64,000 nt of DNA from Actinomadura sp. K4S16 (GCF_008327685.1 NZ_BDDE01000017.1:248001-312000); one strand, 5' to 3'; positions 48,975-58,105 are shown, numbered from the stretch's first letter. The notes: generated by a model from the letters alone, not told the origin. Program-made: numbers and translations.

Positions 48975-50126
48975 TTAACGGAAGGCGTCCAGCCCGGTGA
49001 CGGCCTTCCCCAGGGTCAGCAGGTGAACCTCCTGGGTGCCCTCGTAGGTCAGGACGCTCTCCAGGTTGTTCATGTGCCGGATGACCGGGTATTCGAGCGT
49101 GATCCCGTTGGCGCCGAGGACGGTCCGGGCCTCGCGGGCGACGTCCAGCGCGGCGCGGACGTTCGCGAGCTTGCCGAACGAGACCTGCTGCGGGGTCACG
49201 GTCCCCTCGTCCTTGAGCCGCCCGATGTGCAGGGCGACGAGGCCCGCCTGGCCGAGGGCGACCTCCATCCAGGCGAGCTTCTCCTGGGTGAGCTGGAACG
49301 ACCCGATCGGCTTGCCGAACTGCTCGCGCGTCTTGGCGTAGTCGACGGCCGCCTCGTAGCAGGACCGCCCGGCCCCGACGGCGCCCCACAGGATGCCGTA
49401 GCGGGCCTCCGAGAGGCAGCCGAGCGGGCCTTTCAGGCCCTTCACGTTGGGCAGCATCGCCGACTCCGGCAGCCGCACGCCGTCCAGCACCAGCTCGGAG
49501 GTGACCGACGCCCGCAGCGAGAGCTTCCGGTGGATGTCGCTCGCGGCGAACCCCGGGGTGCCCTTCGGGACGAGGAAGCCGCGGATCCCGTCGTCGGTGC
49601 GCGCCCAGACCACGGCGACGTCGGCGATCGACCCGTTGGTGATCCACATCTTGGCGCCGTCCAGCACCCAGTCGGCGCCGTCCCGGACGGCGCGGGTGCG
49701 CATGTCGCCGGGGTCGGAGCCGCGGTCGGGCTCGGTCAGCCCGAAGCAGCCGATCGCCTCACCGGCGGCCATCCTCGGCAGCCACTCGGTCTTCTGGTCC
49801 TCCGACCCGTACTTGTGGATCGCCGCCATCGCCAGCGACCCCTGGACGGAGACGAAGCTGCGCAGCCCCGAGTCGGCCGCCTCCAGCTCCCGGCATGCGA
49901 CCCCGTAGGCGACGGCGCTCGTCCCGGCGCAGCCGTAGCCCTCCAGATGCATGCCGAGCAGGCCCAGCTTGCCCAGCTCGGGCGCCAGTTCGCGGGCGGG
50001 GAACGTCCCGTCCTCGAACCAGGTGGCCAGGTGCGGCGCCACCTTCTCGGCCACGAAGGCGCGCACGGTGTCGCGGACCATCCGCTCCTCGTCGGTGAGC
50101 CGGTCGTCTACGCGCAGCACGTCCAT
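48975..50126 (-). CDS. Acyl-CoA dehydrogenase, glutaryl-CoA dehydrogenase-like
   Basis: 383 residues from ATG 50126. FAD and substrate motifs are complete: FGLTEPDRGSDPGDMRTRAV, WVLDGAKMWITNGSIADVAV, YAKTREQFGKPIGSFQLTQE and the C-terminal YEGTQEVHLLTLGKAVTGLD. The Glu of YEGTQE is the base in glutaryl-CoA dehydrogenases (YEGTHDIH there). The C-terminal AVTGLDAF also matches that subgroup. It would oxidatively decarboxylate glutaryl-CoA to crotonyl-CoA in lysine/tryptophan breakdown; a related substrate is possible. Divergent from a PspC gene. Confidence 0.93.
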   Translation of the reverse strand: MDVLRVDDRLTDEERMVRDTVRAFVAEKVAPHLATWFEDGTFPARELAPELGKLGLLGMHLEGYGCAGTSAVAYGVACRELEAADSGLRSFVSVQGSLAMAAIHKYGSEDQKTEWLPRMAAGEAIGCFGLTEPDRGSDPGDMRTRAVRDGADWVLDGAKMWITNGSIADVAVVWARTDDGIRGFLVPKGTPGFAASDIHRKLSLRASVTSELVLDGVRLPESAMLPNVKGLKGPLGCLSEARYGILWGAVGAGRSCYEAAVDYAKTREQFGKPIGSFQLTQEKLAWMEVALGQAGLVALHIGRLKDEGTVTPQQVSFGKLANVRAALDVAREARTVLGANGITLEYPVIRHMNNLESVLTYEGTQEVHLLTLGKAVTGLDAFR

Positions 50127-50264
50127 GCGGGGTCTCCTCCGTCCGGGGCCGTCCGCCACGAGGGTACGTCGGGGGCGCGACCCTGACCGGGCAGGGGGGC
50201 ATTCAGGGGTAAATCAGGGCGAATCCGGATGTCAGGGTTACCCGTGGCTGGGCATGATCGAGGC

Positions 50265-50579
50265 ATGGACATGGAGAAGACCACCAGCAAGCAGCTCCGC
50301 CGCACCCGCGAGGGACGGATGATCGCCGGCGTGTGCTCCGGCGCCGGGCGGTACCTCGGCGTCGACCCCAACATCCTCCGGCTCGGCCTGGCCATCTTCA
50401 CGATCTTCGGTGGCGCGGGCGTCGCGCTCTACGCGATCGCGTGGCTGCTCATCCCCGAGGAGGGCGCGGAGAAGTCGGTCGCCGAGGACCTGTTCAAGAA
50501 GGCGAGCGACTCCCCGACCGTCCAGGACGCCGTGCAGAAGACGAAGGCCACGGTCAACAAGAACCGGACCAGCGTCTAG
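50265..50579 (+). CDS. PspC domain protein
   Basis: 104 residues from ATG 50265 (an ATG two codons later is equally possible). The PspC pattern QLRRTREGRMIAGVCSGAGR, YLGVDPNILRLGLAIFTIFG and GVALYAIAWLLIPEEG forms one or two membrane-associated helices. A charged tail (LFKKASDSPTVQDAVQKTKA) follows. PspC proteins take part in envelope-stress signalling. Here no PspA or histidine kinase is adjacent, so the role is uncertain. Convergent with the MFS gene, 8 bp apart. Confidence 0.9.
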   Translation: MDMEKTTSKQLRRTREGRMIAGVCSGAGRYLGVDPNILRLGLAIFTIFGGAGVALYAIAWLLIPEEGAEKSVAEDLFKKASDSPTVQDAVQKTKATVNKNRTSV

Positions 50580-50587
50580 GACGCCGT

Positions 50588-51916
50588 CTAGGACGCCTGG
50601 ATACCGGACAGCTCGTCGCCGCCCCCGGACGGCGGGGTGACGACGACGGCCTCGACGCGCTCGCGCGCCCCGGCGATGACGCCGCCGCGGACCTGGTTCC
50701 AGCCCAGGGTCAGTATCGCGGCGGCCGAAAGGCCGAGGACGCCGGCGAGCGCGACCACGGTCTCCGGCCCGAGCACCTGGGCCGCGGCGCCGCCGATGAG
50801 GATGCCGACGCCCTGCCCGGCGAGGATGCCGGACTGGGCGAGCCCGAACGCCTGCCCCCGCCCGGACGCCGGGACCGCCCCCACGAACGCGGCGTTGGCC
50901 GCGAGCTGGTAGGCGCCGCCGACGCCCGACAGCGCCCACAGCGCGACGACGCACCACAGCGGCGGATGCGCGCCCGCGCCGATCAGCGGCAGGCACGCGA
51001 GCATCGACATCCAGCCCATGACGTGCAGCCGGCTCGCCGGCCGGACGAACCGGCTGAACAGCAGCGAGCCCACCACCATCCCCGCCGGCATCGCCGCCAG
51101 CAGCAGCCCGGCCGTCACCGCGCCGCCCCCGAACGTCGCGGCGTACGGGACGGCCAGGCCCTCGGGGATCACGTAGAACGCGCAGAGCCACGCGAACAGC
51201 ACCAGCGACCGCAGCACCGGGTCGCCGAACACGAGCCGCACGCCGTCCCGCGTGCCGCGCCACAGCCCGAGCACCTGGCGCTCCCCGCGCCGCGGCGCGG
51301 GCCGCCGGCGCAGCCAGCCGACCAGGATGACGGCGGAGGCGCCGAACGTCAGCGCGTCCAGCCCGAGCGCCTCGTACGTCCCGACGACGGCGACGGCCGC
51401 GCCGCCCACCAGGAAGCCCAGCACCTGCGTGATCTGCTGGGTGACGTTCGCGATCGCCGACCCCGCCACATAACGGTCGCCTTCCAGTACGTCGGGCATG
51501 ACGGCGGCGCGAGCGGCGGAGAACGGCGTCCCCAGCAGCACCGTCAGGAACACCAGCCCCGACAGCCCCGCGACCGGCATCGGCACGAGCGCCATCACCG
51601 CGACCAGCCCGGCCCGCAGGACGTCGCAGACGACCATGACCGTCCGGCGCGGGAAGAGGTCGGCGAGCCCGGACAGCACCGGCCCGCCCACGATCGGCGG
51701 GATATAGGTCAGCGCGTACATCAGCGCCGTGAGCAGCGTCGACTTCGTGTGGTCGTACACGAGCACGGCGAGCGCGACCTGCGCGAGCTGGTCGCCGACG
51801 AACGACAGGGCCTGCGCGAGCCAGAGAGCACGGAACTCGCCCACCGCGAAAACCTCACGGTAGGTCGCCTGCTCATCCGGCGGACGACGATGCCGGCCGG
51901 TCTGCCTTCCCGCCAC
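50588..51916 (-). CDS. MFS transporter (EntS-like exporter)
   Basis: 442 residues from GTG 51916. It shows 12 hydrophobic helices with the MFS loop between TM2 and TM3, PVLSGLADLFPRRTVMVVCD, and a matching second-half loop SLLFSRFVRPASRLHVMGWM. N-terminal FRALWLAQALSFVGDQLAQV fits the EntS/major facilitator drug-exporter group. Likely exports a small lipophilic compound. No regulator is adjacent. The upstream gene on the same strand is 95 bp away and is unrelated. Confidence 0.92.
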   Translation of the reverse strand: MAGRQTGRHRRPPDEQATYREVFAVGEFRALWLAQALSFVGDQLAQVALAVLVYDHTKSTLLTALMYALTYIPPIVGGPVLSGLADLFPRRTVMVVCDVLRAGLVAVMALVPMPVAGLSGLVFLTVLLGTPFSAARAAVMPDVLEGDRYVAGSAIANVTQQITQVLGFLVGGAAVAVVGTYEALGLDALTFGASAVILVGWLRRRPAPRRGERQVLGLWRGTRDGVRLVFGDPVLRSLVLFAWLCAFYVIPEGLAVPYAATFGGGAVTAGLLLAAMPAGMVVGSLLFSRFVRPASRLHVMGWMSMLACLPLIGAGAHPPLWCVVALWALSGVGGAYQLAANAAFVGAVPASGRGQAFGLAQSGILAGQGVGILIGGAAAQVLGPETVVALAGVLGLSAAAILTLGWNQVRGGVIAGARERVEAVVVTPPSGGGDELSGIQAS

Positions 51917-52011
51917 GCACGCTCCAGTTCAGTCCGCCCGGTGCCGGGCGCCCTCCCCTATTAACTCACGCTGCGTGGCAGTCGCGTGACCTACAGTACA
52001 CATTTCTCGGA

Positions 52012-52362
52012 TCAATATCCGAGTTCGTGCAGCCGCTCGTCGTCGATGCCGAAGTGGTGGGCGATCTCGTGTACGACTGTTATTCGGACTTCTTCCACCA
52101 CGTCATCCTCGGTGTCACATATACGGAGGATCTCGTTGCGGTAGATCGAAATGTGATCGGGCAGGACGGCCCCGTACCAGTCGCCCCGCTCGGTGAGTGG
52201 TACGCCTTGGTATAGGCCGAGCAGGCCGCGCTCCGGCGCGTCGTCCTCGACGACGATGACGACATTGCGCATGTGGGCGGTCAGCTCGGGCGGGATGCTG
52301 TCGAGAGCCTCCCCGACGAGGTCCTCGAACGCATCGCGCGACAACTCCATCACACCGGTCAT
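52012..52362 (-). CDS. Minimal zincin (metallopeptidase family, DUF1025 type)
   Basis: 116 residues from ATG 52362; a later ATG (52350) would remove four residues and also lacks a clear ribosome site. The sequence ends RITVVHEIAHHFGIDDERLH, an HExxHH zinc site followed by a family-typical DERLHELGY. Before this comes PERGLLGLYQGVPLTERGDW and the active-site strand PDHISIYRN. Family members are small cytoplasmic zincins of unknown substrate. Divergent from the metallophosphoesterase gene with only 23 bp between the two starts. Confidence 0.9.
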   Translation of the reverse strand: MTGVMELSRDAFEDLVGEALDSIPPELTAHMRNVVIVVEDDAPERGLLGLYQGVPLTERGDWYGAVLPDHISIYRNEILRICDTEDDVVEEVRITVVHEIAHHFGIDDERLHELGY

Positions 52363-52385
52363 TCTGCTCGACAGAAGGGGAACAC

Positions 52386-54038
52386 GTGCCCAAGGTCCGC
52401 GCCGCGTTGACCCAGGCTTCCGCAACCGTGCGCGCCTACGCTGCGCGCGCCCGCGACGCCTGCTCGCCCGTCACCCGCCGCGCCCGACCCGTACTCACCA
52501 GCCGTTGGACGCGGTTCTTCCTCGTCTTCATCATCGGGCTCGCCGCCGGCTACCTGGGCCTCCTCGCCGGCGGCCGCTACGTCACCCCCGTCGGCCCCGC
52601 GGACGTCCAGCTCAGCCTGCACCCGTCCCTGCACGGCGGGACGACCCTGAAGCTCCCCCCGCTCGGCTCCCTCCAGCTCGACACCCACGGCGGGCCCGTC
52701 TCCCTGGAGGCCCGCCTCACCGACCTGCGCCCCGACCAGGCCAAGAAGCTGATCGAGGACGAGACCGCGCTGGACCGCCTCACCGACCACATCGCGGGCC
52801 AGCTCCGGCACGGCATCGCCGAACTCCTCCTGCGCGCCGTCCTCATCGGCCTGGCCACGAGCTTCGTCGCGTCCCTGCTGCTCTTCCGCTCCTGGCGGCG
52901 CGCCCTGCTCGGCCTGGGCTCCGCCGCCGCGGGCCTCGTCGCCCTCACCCTCGTCACCTGGGGGACGTTCAACCCCCAGTCCATCGCCGAGCCCCGCTAC
53001 ACCGGCCTGCTCGCCAACGCCCCCCAGGTCGTCGGCGACGCCCGCAGCATCGTCGAGCGCTTCTCCGCCTACCGCGCCCAGCTCGCCCGCCTCGTCGGCA
53101 ACATCTCCGAGCTGTACGCCACCACCTCGACCCTCCCCACCTACGAGCCCGACCCGTCGACCATCCGCGTGCTGCACGTCTCCGACATCCACCTCAACCC
53201 CGCCGCCTGGAACGTGATCAAGTCCGTCAGCACCCAGTTCAAGGTCGACGTCGTCATCGACAGCGGCGACCTGATGGACCACGGCAGCAAGCCCGAGGAC
53301 AAGTTCGCGGACGAGATCTCCGACCTGAAGGTCCCCTACGTCTACGTCCGCGGCAACCACGACTCCAAGCAGACCCAGAAGGCCGTCGCCCGGCAGAAGA
53401 ACGCGATCGTCCTGGACGACACGACCCGCGAGGTCGCCGGCCTGCGCGTCTACGGCCTCGGCGACCCCCGCTTCACCCCCGACAAGAGCACCCGCGACGA
53501 CTACGTCGGCGCCGACCAGCTCCGCGCCGAGGGCCTGCGCCATGCCGAGCGGCTGCGCGGCGGGGGCGACCTCCCCGACCTCGTCGTCACCCACGACCCC
53601 ACCGAGGGCGAGGGCTTCTCCGGCGTCGCCCCCATGATCCTCGCGGGCCACACCCACGCCCGCTCGACGAAGCTCCTCCCCACCGGCTCCCGCCTCTTCG
53701 TCCAGGGCTCCACCGGCGGCGCGGGCCTGCGCGGCCTCGAACACGAGCAGCCCACCCCCATCGAGCTGTCCGTCCTCTACTTCTCCCGCGCCAGCCACCG
53801 CCTCCAGGGCTGGGACGACCTCCGGCTCGGCGGCCTCGGCCTCACCTCGGCGCAGATCGAGCGCCACCTCGAACCCGCCCCGGACCGCGCCGTCAAGCCC
53901 CAGCCCCCGGCCACGTCCCCGCCGGCGTCCCCGACGTCCCCGTTCCCCTCGGAGTTCCCGTCCGACTGGCCGTCCCGCACCCCGTCCCCGACGACCTCCC
54001 CGTCCCGCACGCCCACCCGCACCCCCTCTCCGGGGTAA
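52386..54038 (+). CDS. Membrane-anchored metallophosphoesterase with Pro/Ser/Thr-rich tail
   Basis: 550 residues. Helices at about 43-62 (FFLVFIIGLAAGYLGLLAGG) and in the segment ELLLRAVLIGLATSFVASLL then ALLGLGSAAAGLVALTLVTW place three or so membrane segments in the first 210 residues. The C-terminal calcineurin-like domain (about 258-470) has VSDIHLNPAAW, DSGDLMDHG, RGNHDSKQ, VVTHDPTEG and LAGHTHARS, all five metal-binding blocks. The last 45 residues are a low-complexity P/S/T tail (TSPPASPTSPFPSEFP). The gene lies just before tRNA-Glu. Probably acts on a membrane or cell-wall phosphoester. Confidence 0.92.
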   Translation: MPKVRAALTQASATVRAYAARARDACSPVTRRARPVLTSRWTRFFLVFIIGLAAGYLGLLAGGRYVTPVGPADVQLSLHPSLHGGTTLKLPPLGSLQLDTHGGPVSLEARLTDLRPDQAKKLIEDETALDRLTDHIAGQLRHGIAELLLRAVLIGLATSFVASLLLFRSWRRALLGLGSAAAGLVALTLVTWGTFNPQSIAEPRYTGLLANAPQVVGDARSIVERFSAYRAQLARLVGNISELYATTSTLPTYEPDPSTIRVLHVSDIHLNPAAWNVIKSVSTQFKVDVVIDSGDLMDHGSKPEDKFADEISDLKVPYVYVRGNHDSKQTQKAVARQKNAIVLDDTTREVAGLRVYGLGDPRFTPDKSTRDDYVGADQLRAEGLRHAERLRGGGDLPDLVVTHDPTEGEGFSGVAPMILAGHTHARSTKLLPTGSRLFVQGSTGGAGLRGLEHEQPTPIELSVLYFSRASHRLQGWDDLRLGGLGLTSAQIERHLEPAPDRAVKPQPPATSPPASPTSPFPSEFPSDWPSRTPSPTTSPSRTPTRTPSPG

Positions 54039-54109
54039 CCGTTTGCACGCCGCCCCGCCACGTCCTCTAGACTTGGCGAGTCGAGTGGCGACCATCTCCG
54101 CCACCACGG

Positions 54110-54182
54110 GCCCCCTTCGTCTAGCGGCCTAGGACGCCGCCCTTTCAAGGCGGTAGCGCCGGTTCGAATCCGGTAGGGGGTA
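54110..54182 (+). tRNA. tRNA-Glu (UUC)
   Basis: 73 nt that fold as a cloverleaf. Acceptor GCCCCCT (54110-54116) pairs with AGGGGGT (54175-54181), with a G.T wobble at the outermost pair, then discriminator A. The D-arm lies in TCTAGCGGCCTAGGA, the anticodon loop CTTTCAA with anticodon TTC, and the T-arm GCCGG/TTCGAAT/CCGGT. CCA is not encoded. The 3' end is a likely attachment site for the element that begins next to it. Confidence 0.95.
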
Positions 54183-54210
54183 CTCTCGGAACCGGCTCGG
54201 CCGGAACCGA

Positions 54211-54426
54211 TCACCACGTTCGCGGCATCGCGAGCCTGGCCTGCTCCGCGTTGAGGTCGGCTGCGATCTCGGCGGCGCGCTCGTTGACACGCTGAACGAG
54301 CGCTGGAGTCGGCTCTTCCAGATTCTCCAACGGGTCGAGCACGCGCGCTTGCCGCCGAGCCAGATCCTTGCTCTTGGCTTTGGCCGTCGCCACCTGCGTC
54401 TGGTGCTCGCACAGCCCACAGGTCAT
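54211..54426 (-). pseudogene. Probable C-terminal remnant of a serine recombinase/integrase
   Basis: About 71 residues from ATG 54426: MTCGLCEHQTQVATAKAKSK then a coiled-coil-like ARVLDPLENLEEPTPALVQR and VNERAAEIAADLNAEQARLA. The L-x-x-LENL-x-x-PT-x-x-LV-x-RV-x-x-R-x-AEI pattern is what large serine recombinases show after the zinc ribbon. The catalytic N-terminal domain is absent. It lies 28 bp from tRNA-Glu, which fits an integration event. The match is by pattern only. Confidence 0.5.
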
Positions 54427-54461
54427 ATAGTGCCTCAGCACGAACACCGGCCGGGCTCGCG

Positions 54462-55934
54462 TTATGGGTGGGTGAGGCGGCTGAGCGGGTCCGATAGTAG
54501 TTGCGCGGCGAGCACCGATGCGGCCAGCGCGCCTCCCTTGGGGAGGTCGCGGGAGCCGAAGGCAGTCCGCAGCTTCTCCACGAGCTCGGAGAATTTCAGA
54601 GCCCGGTGCGGATCGCAGAAGGCCTCGACGCGCTTGGCCGGCACGCCCCACGCGAGCAGCGCTGTGCGTGCGTCCCCCGCCACCGCCGCGCGGACGGCGT
54701 CGAGCGCCGGCCGATCGGCCTCCTGCTCTATTTCCGACATGTCCGCCGCGACGTTCTCACGCGCGCGGCTCTGGGTCAGGTCGAGAGCCTCGACAAGCCG
54801 CAATTTCATGGGCGGCAGCGGCGAATGGACTCCTGGAGTCCGGGCCAGCCATTCCGTGGTGAAGCGGTGCCCGTGCTCGGAGAAGTCCGTCGCTCGGTGG
54901 GTGGCCTCCACCAGGTCGTTCAGGAAGATCTCCGCGAAGCCGCGTATCTCGGGCCTGAGTTCTCCCATCAGCCGGGCAGCCCGGACCGGAGCCGAGGGGT
55001 GGGTGCGACCGCTGCGGATGAACACCGCCCGCTCGTCGCCGTAGATCGCCAGCATCCCTATCAGGGCTCCGAGAGCGGCCCCGGCCTCGGGGAACATTCC
55101 GAGCCCACCGGCCGCGCGAGTCCCTGCGACGGCGTGTTCGCCGACTCGTACCGCTGCCCTGTAACCCAGCAGATCCGCGTCGAGTTCCCGCTGCTGGCTG
55201 TCCGTGCAGGCCGACAGGTCCTCGGCCGGAGAGAACGCGCTCGCAGCGGGAGGATGCTCCAGTACGTGGTGGGCGGCCTCATGGCACAGCACGAACACCA
55301 TCGCTTGCTGCGCCAGCAGCCAACTGACCTGCTGGGCTCGGCGGGGCACTCGATACCCCAGTTTCGCGGCCAGCGCGAAGACACGCTGGTTCACGTAGTA
55401 GTAGCGGAGCAGCCCGGTCAGCAGCCCCCGGTCGATGCCGAGGCTCCTGGTGCGCTGGGCTCGCCAGGCGTGCCTCAACCGGCTGAACGGCAGGGCGGAA
55501 CCAGCAGGCACGAAGCCTTCCGCAGCGCATCCGCTGTAGAGAAGGCACAACGTCGTGGTCGCGTCGGAGAACTGGACCAGTCCCCATCCGCTCTCCAGCG
55601 GACGCATGCGAGCCGACACCGCTTCGCTGTTGATGGCGACGAAGGAGAGCAGGTCCAGGCGTTCAGGCCGGTTGGTCAGCTCGGCCATGGCCTCGGTGAC
55701 CTGCTGTTTGAGTCCGTGGGTCAGCGCATCGACCGGATTGGCGTGGCCGCCTTCCCCCTGGCTGAGCTTCCACTCGGCCATGAGGCGTTCGAGTTCGGCG
55801 CGCCCCGCATGGTCGCCCATGTCGGTGAGTTCTTCGAGCAGTTTCTCCAGCTGGTCCTCACGGTTGATGCCGGAGAGGCGTGCGGCCGCCTCGCCCGGTG
55901 ACTCCGGCTCCGGCTCGGCCTCGTCCGTGCTCAT
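54462..55934 (-). CDS. M48-like zinc metallopeptidase of the island
   Basis: 490 residues from ATG 55934, overlapping the upstream small gene (ATGA). An acidic N-terminal part (AEPEPESPGEAAARLSGINR) precedes a helical region. LLAQQAMVFVLCHEAAHHVL carries HEAAH, and QQRELDADLLGYRAAVRVGE carries the ELDAD third-ligand motif typical of M48/gluzincins. The rest is helical, including GLGMFPEAGAALGALIGM, possibly membrane-associated. No signal peptide. The pairing with a 115-residue partner, plus location beside an integrase remnant, suggests a stress or defence role, but that is inference. Confidence 0.85.
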   Translation of the reverse strand: MSTDEAEPEPESPGEAAARLSGINREDQLEKLLEELTDMGDHAGRAELERLMAEWKLSQGEGGHANPVDALTHGLKQQVTEAMAELTNRPERLDLLSFVAINSEAVSARMRPLESGWGLVQFSDATTTLCLLYSGCAAEGFVPAGSALPFSRLRHAWRAQRTRSLGIDRGLLTGLLRYYYVNQRVFALAAKLGYRVPRRAQQVSWLLAQQAMVFVLCHEAAHHVLEHPPAASAFSPAEDLSACTDSQQRELDADLLGYRAAVRVGEHAVAGTRAAGGLGMFPEAGAALGALIGMLAIYGDERAVFIRSGRTHPSAPVRAARLMGELRPEIRGFAEIFLNDLVEATHRATDFSEHGHRFTTEWLARTPGVHSPLPPMKLRLVEALDLTQSRARENVAADMSEIEQEADRPALDAVRAAVAGDARTALLAWGVPAKRVEAFCDPHRALKFSELVEKLRTAFGSRDLPKGGALAASVLAAQLLSDPLSRLTHP

Positions 55935-56278
55935 CGCGGCGCGGGGGCGTTCTGGCAGAAGGCGCCCAGGCCGATCCGCGCGATCAGGACGGCGACGATC
56001 ACCGATGTGGGGCCGAAATCGTCGGTGAGGAGTTCGGCGATGGCGGCCGCGTCGATGACGCGGTCGGAACCGCTGGTCCCCAGGAACGGCCGGATCCCTT
56101 CGTGATGGCAGATCTTGCGCTGGAGATCGCGGTGCTTGTCGGCGAACCACTGCTTGCCGAAGCGACGCTGTTCCTCCTCGTCTTCGGGGGACAGCCCCAC
56201 CCCTTCGCCCAGCAGTTCCGCTCCGAGCAAGGTGTAGAGCTCGTCGTCGCTCATGCCCTGATACTCGACAAGGTCCAC
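55931..56278 (-). CDS. Small partner protein of the M48-like peptidase
   Basis: 115 residues if GTG 56278 is used; GAGAGGA lies 5-6 nt upstream, supporting it over the later ATG 56254. The sequence DELYTLLGAELLGEGVGLSP continues EDEEEQRRFGKQWFADKHRD and LQRKICHHEGIRPFLGTSGS, then DRVIDAAAIAELLTDDFGPT and a hydrophobic VIVAVLIARIGLGAF. It may bind the membrane with the last segment. The family is not recognised. Its stop overlaps the peptidase start, so it is probably needed by it stoichiometrically. Confidence 0.78.
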   Translation of the reverse strand: MDLVEYQGMSDDELYTLLGAELLGEGVGLSPEDEEEQRRFGKQWFADKHRDLQRKICHHEGIRPFLGTSGSDRVIDAAAIAELLTDDFGPTSVIVAVLIARIGLGAFCQNAPAPR

Positions 56279-56465
56279 GGCGATCCTCTCCAGCAGGCAG
56301 GGTCCTCGACATCCAGACCTACCGGAGACTCGTTCACCCTGGCGTCGCGTCAGGCAGAGTGGCCAGTGTCGGTCTGCCATGCCCGCGACCAGCGTGTTGG
56401 ATCGCCGCGATGGGCCGGCGGTGACGTGGCGCGAGGCCACAGTGGGTCTGTCTGAGGCCTGGGGC

Positions 56466-57680
56466 ATGCTTGCATTTACGCTCATGACGGCTCCCCTGTA
56501 TGTCCCTGCGGGGACTTCCCCAGATCGGGATCCGGGCGAAGACGGCCGTGTCGTGCGGGTGTTGGCGAGCACGCGGCAGCGGGTCGCGGCCCGGGCGATC
56601 GACCTGCTGGTCGCCTTTCTCATGGTCCTGGCAGCCGTGTCGCCCGTCTACGCGGTCGTCCTGCTGTCCGACGGCTCCTCCTCCGCGGCGACGGCCTGGG
56701 CGGCCGCCCCACTCGTGATCACCGGCATGGCCGGTCCGCCGCTGCTGCGCGTCGGGGGGATCGTGCGGTGGGGCTGCACCCTGGGCCAGCGGGTCGCCGG
56801 GATCCGGGTGGTGCGCGAGGAGGACGGGACGCGGGCCCCGGGATGGCGGCGGTCCTTCCGGCGGTACGTCCTCCCGAGGAGTGCCTCGCCCGTACCGCTG
56901 ATCAGCGACCCCTGGGTGTACAGGAAGGACGACCGGCTGAGGCAGTGCCTGCACGACCGGCGCGCCGGGACGGTGGTCGTCCGGGCCCAGGCGCCCCCGG
57001 CGCCCAAGGAGACCGGCGGACTGGCGGCGCTCGGATCTCCCAGCCCGGCCGGGCTCCCTGACCATGTGCACCGCTGGGAGGCACGCGAGCGCAAGCGGCG
57101 CATCGCGCTCGGCTCCTCCCTGGGCGTTCTGGGGGCGGCCGTTCTGTCCGCACCGTTCGCCGCCGTGCTCATGACCGGGCCATCCGCCGTCAGCGGCCCG
57201 GCGTTCGAGGTCGAAACCTTCTACGACGACGCCACCAGGTTCGAGAACCGCTTCGGGGGACGTTCCGAGACCTACGAGCGAACGGCCGCCGAGGTCCTGG
57301 ACGATGAGGAGGGCTGCCTGGCGGGAGCGACCAGTGAGCAGGCCCGGGCCGTCCTGCGCCGAACGGGGTGCGAGGGACGGATCGAGATCGCGTTCAGGAC
57401 CACGGACGGCGTCCTGGTCAGCAGCCACGTCCTCAAGTTCCACGACCGGGCTTCCGCCGCCGGTGCTCAGCGCCTTTTGCGGCACACCGACCTGCGCTTC
57501 GTTCCCGGCGGCCGCGTCGACCCGCCGGGCGGCGCCCTCATCGGCCAGGTCGGAACCCGGGACCGCTACGTGGTCGCCACGACCGCCGTCTCTGCACGCC
57601 GGCCTGAAGCGGCGGCGAAGGCGAAGAACGCCTTCCTCCTGATCCACGTCCCCACCCTCAACGTCATCCTCTGGCTCTGA
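56466..57680 (+). CDS. RDD family membrane protein
   Basis: About 404 residues from ATG 56466 (GAGG 8 nt upstream; other starts at 56379 and 56484 are possible). The RDD domain (about 35-180) is visible as RQRVAARAIDLLVAFLMVLA with the namesake RxxD pattern and VRWGCTLGQRVAGIRVVREE then FRRYVLPRSASPVPL. A second membrane helix, RRIALGSSLGVLGAAVLSAP, leads into a C-terminal outer domain (about 245-404) of unknown fold. RDD proteins are of largely unknown function, some transporting Na+ or aiding secretion. Divergent from the peptidase operon. Confidence 0.85.
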   Translation: MLAFTLMTAPLYVPAGTSPDRDPGEDGRVVRVLASTRQRVAARAIDLLVAFLMVLAAVSPVYAVVLLSDGSSSAATAWAAAPLVITGMAGPPLLRVGGIVRWGCTLGQRVAGIRVVREEDGTRAPGWRRSFRRYVLPRSASPVPLISDPWVYRKDDRLRQCLHDRRAGTVVVRAQAPPAPKETGGLAALGSPSPAGLPDHVHRWEARERKRRIALGSSLGVLGAAVLSAPFAAVLMTGPSAVSGPAFEVETFYDDATRFENRFGGRSETYERTAAEVLDDEEGCLAGATSEQARAVLRRTGCEGRIEIAFRTTDGVLVSSHVLKFHDRASAAGAQRLLRHTDLRFVPGGRVDPPGGALIGQVGTRDRYVVATTAVSARRPEAAAKAKNAFLLIHVPTLNVILWL

Positions 57681-57696
57681 AGCTCCGCGCCTCGCG

Positions 57697-58056
57697 GGTT
57701 CACCATCGGGTCGCGCCTGACCGCCTTGCACGACCAGTCCCTGCGGCTAGGCCGGATCGTCGACGACCTCGCCGAGCTGTCCGCCTCGGAGTCGGCCGCC
57801 CTGTCACTGCGCCCGGCGGACGTCGACATCGGCGCCGTGGCGCGCGAGCCGGTCGCCGCACGCCGCGCCCAGCTAAACGCGGCGGGTCTCACCGTGCACA
57901 CCGGCATCGACGACGGCGTCGTAATCCGCGCGGACGCCGACCGGATCCACCAGGCGTCGGCAACCTGCTGTCCAACGCGGCCCGCTACTGCCGTCCCGGC
58001 GACTCGGTGACGGTGCGGGTCCGGGCCCAGCGGGACGAAGCCGTCATCGAGTGTCA
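57697..58056 (+). pseudogene. Histidine kinase fragment
   Basis: The HisKA-like stretch LTALHDQSLRLGRIVDDLAE (57711 onward) runs into a HATPase start, RIHQA. A one-base loss near 57950 then breaks the frame. The following frame reads LGNLLSNAARYCRPGDSVTV, the N-box, and stops with QRDEAVIE at about 58056, where unrelated transposase-remnant sequence begins. N- and C-terminal parts are both missing, so it is inactive. Confidence 0.75.
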
Positions 58057-58105
58057 ACGACGGCCGAAGTCTAGCTCTGGCACACATTCCGTGAAGCGGA
58101 GCGCG

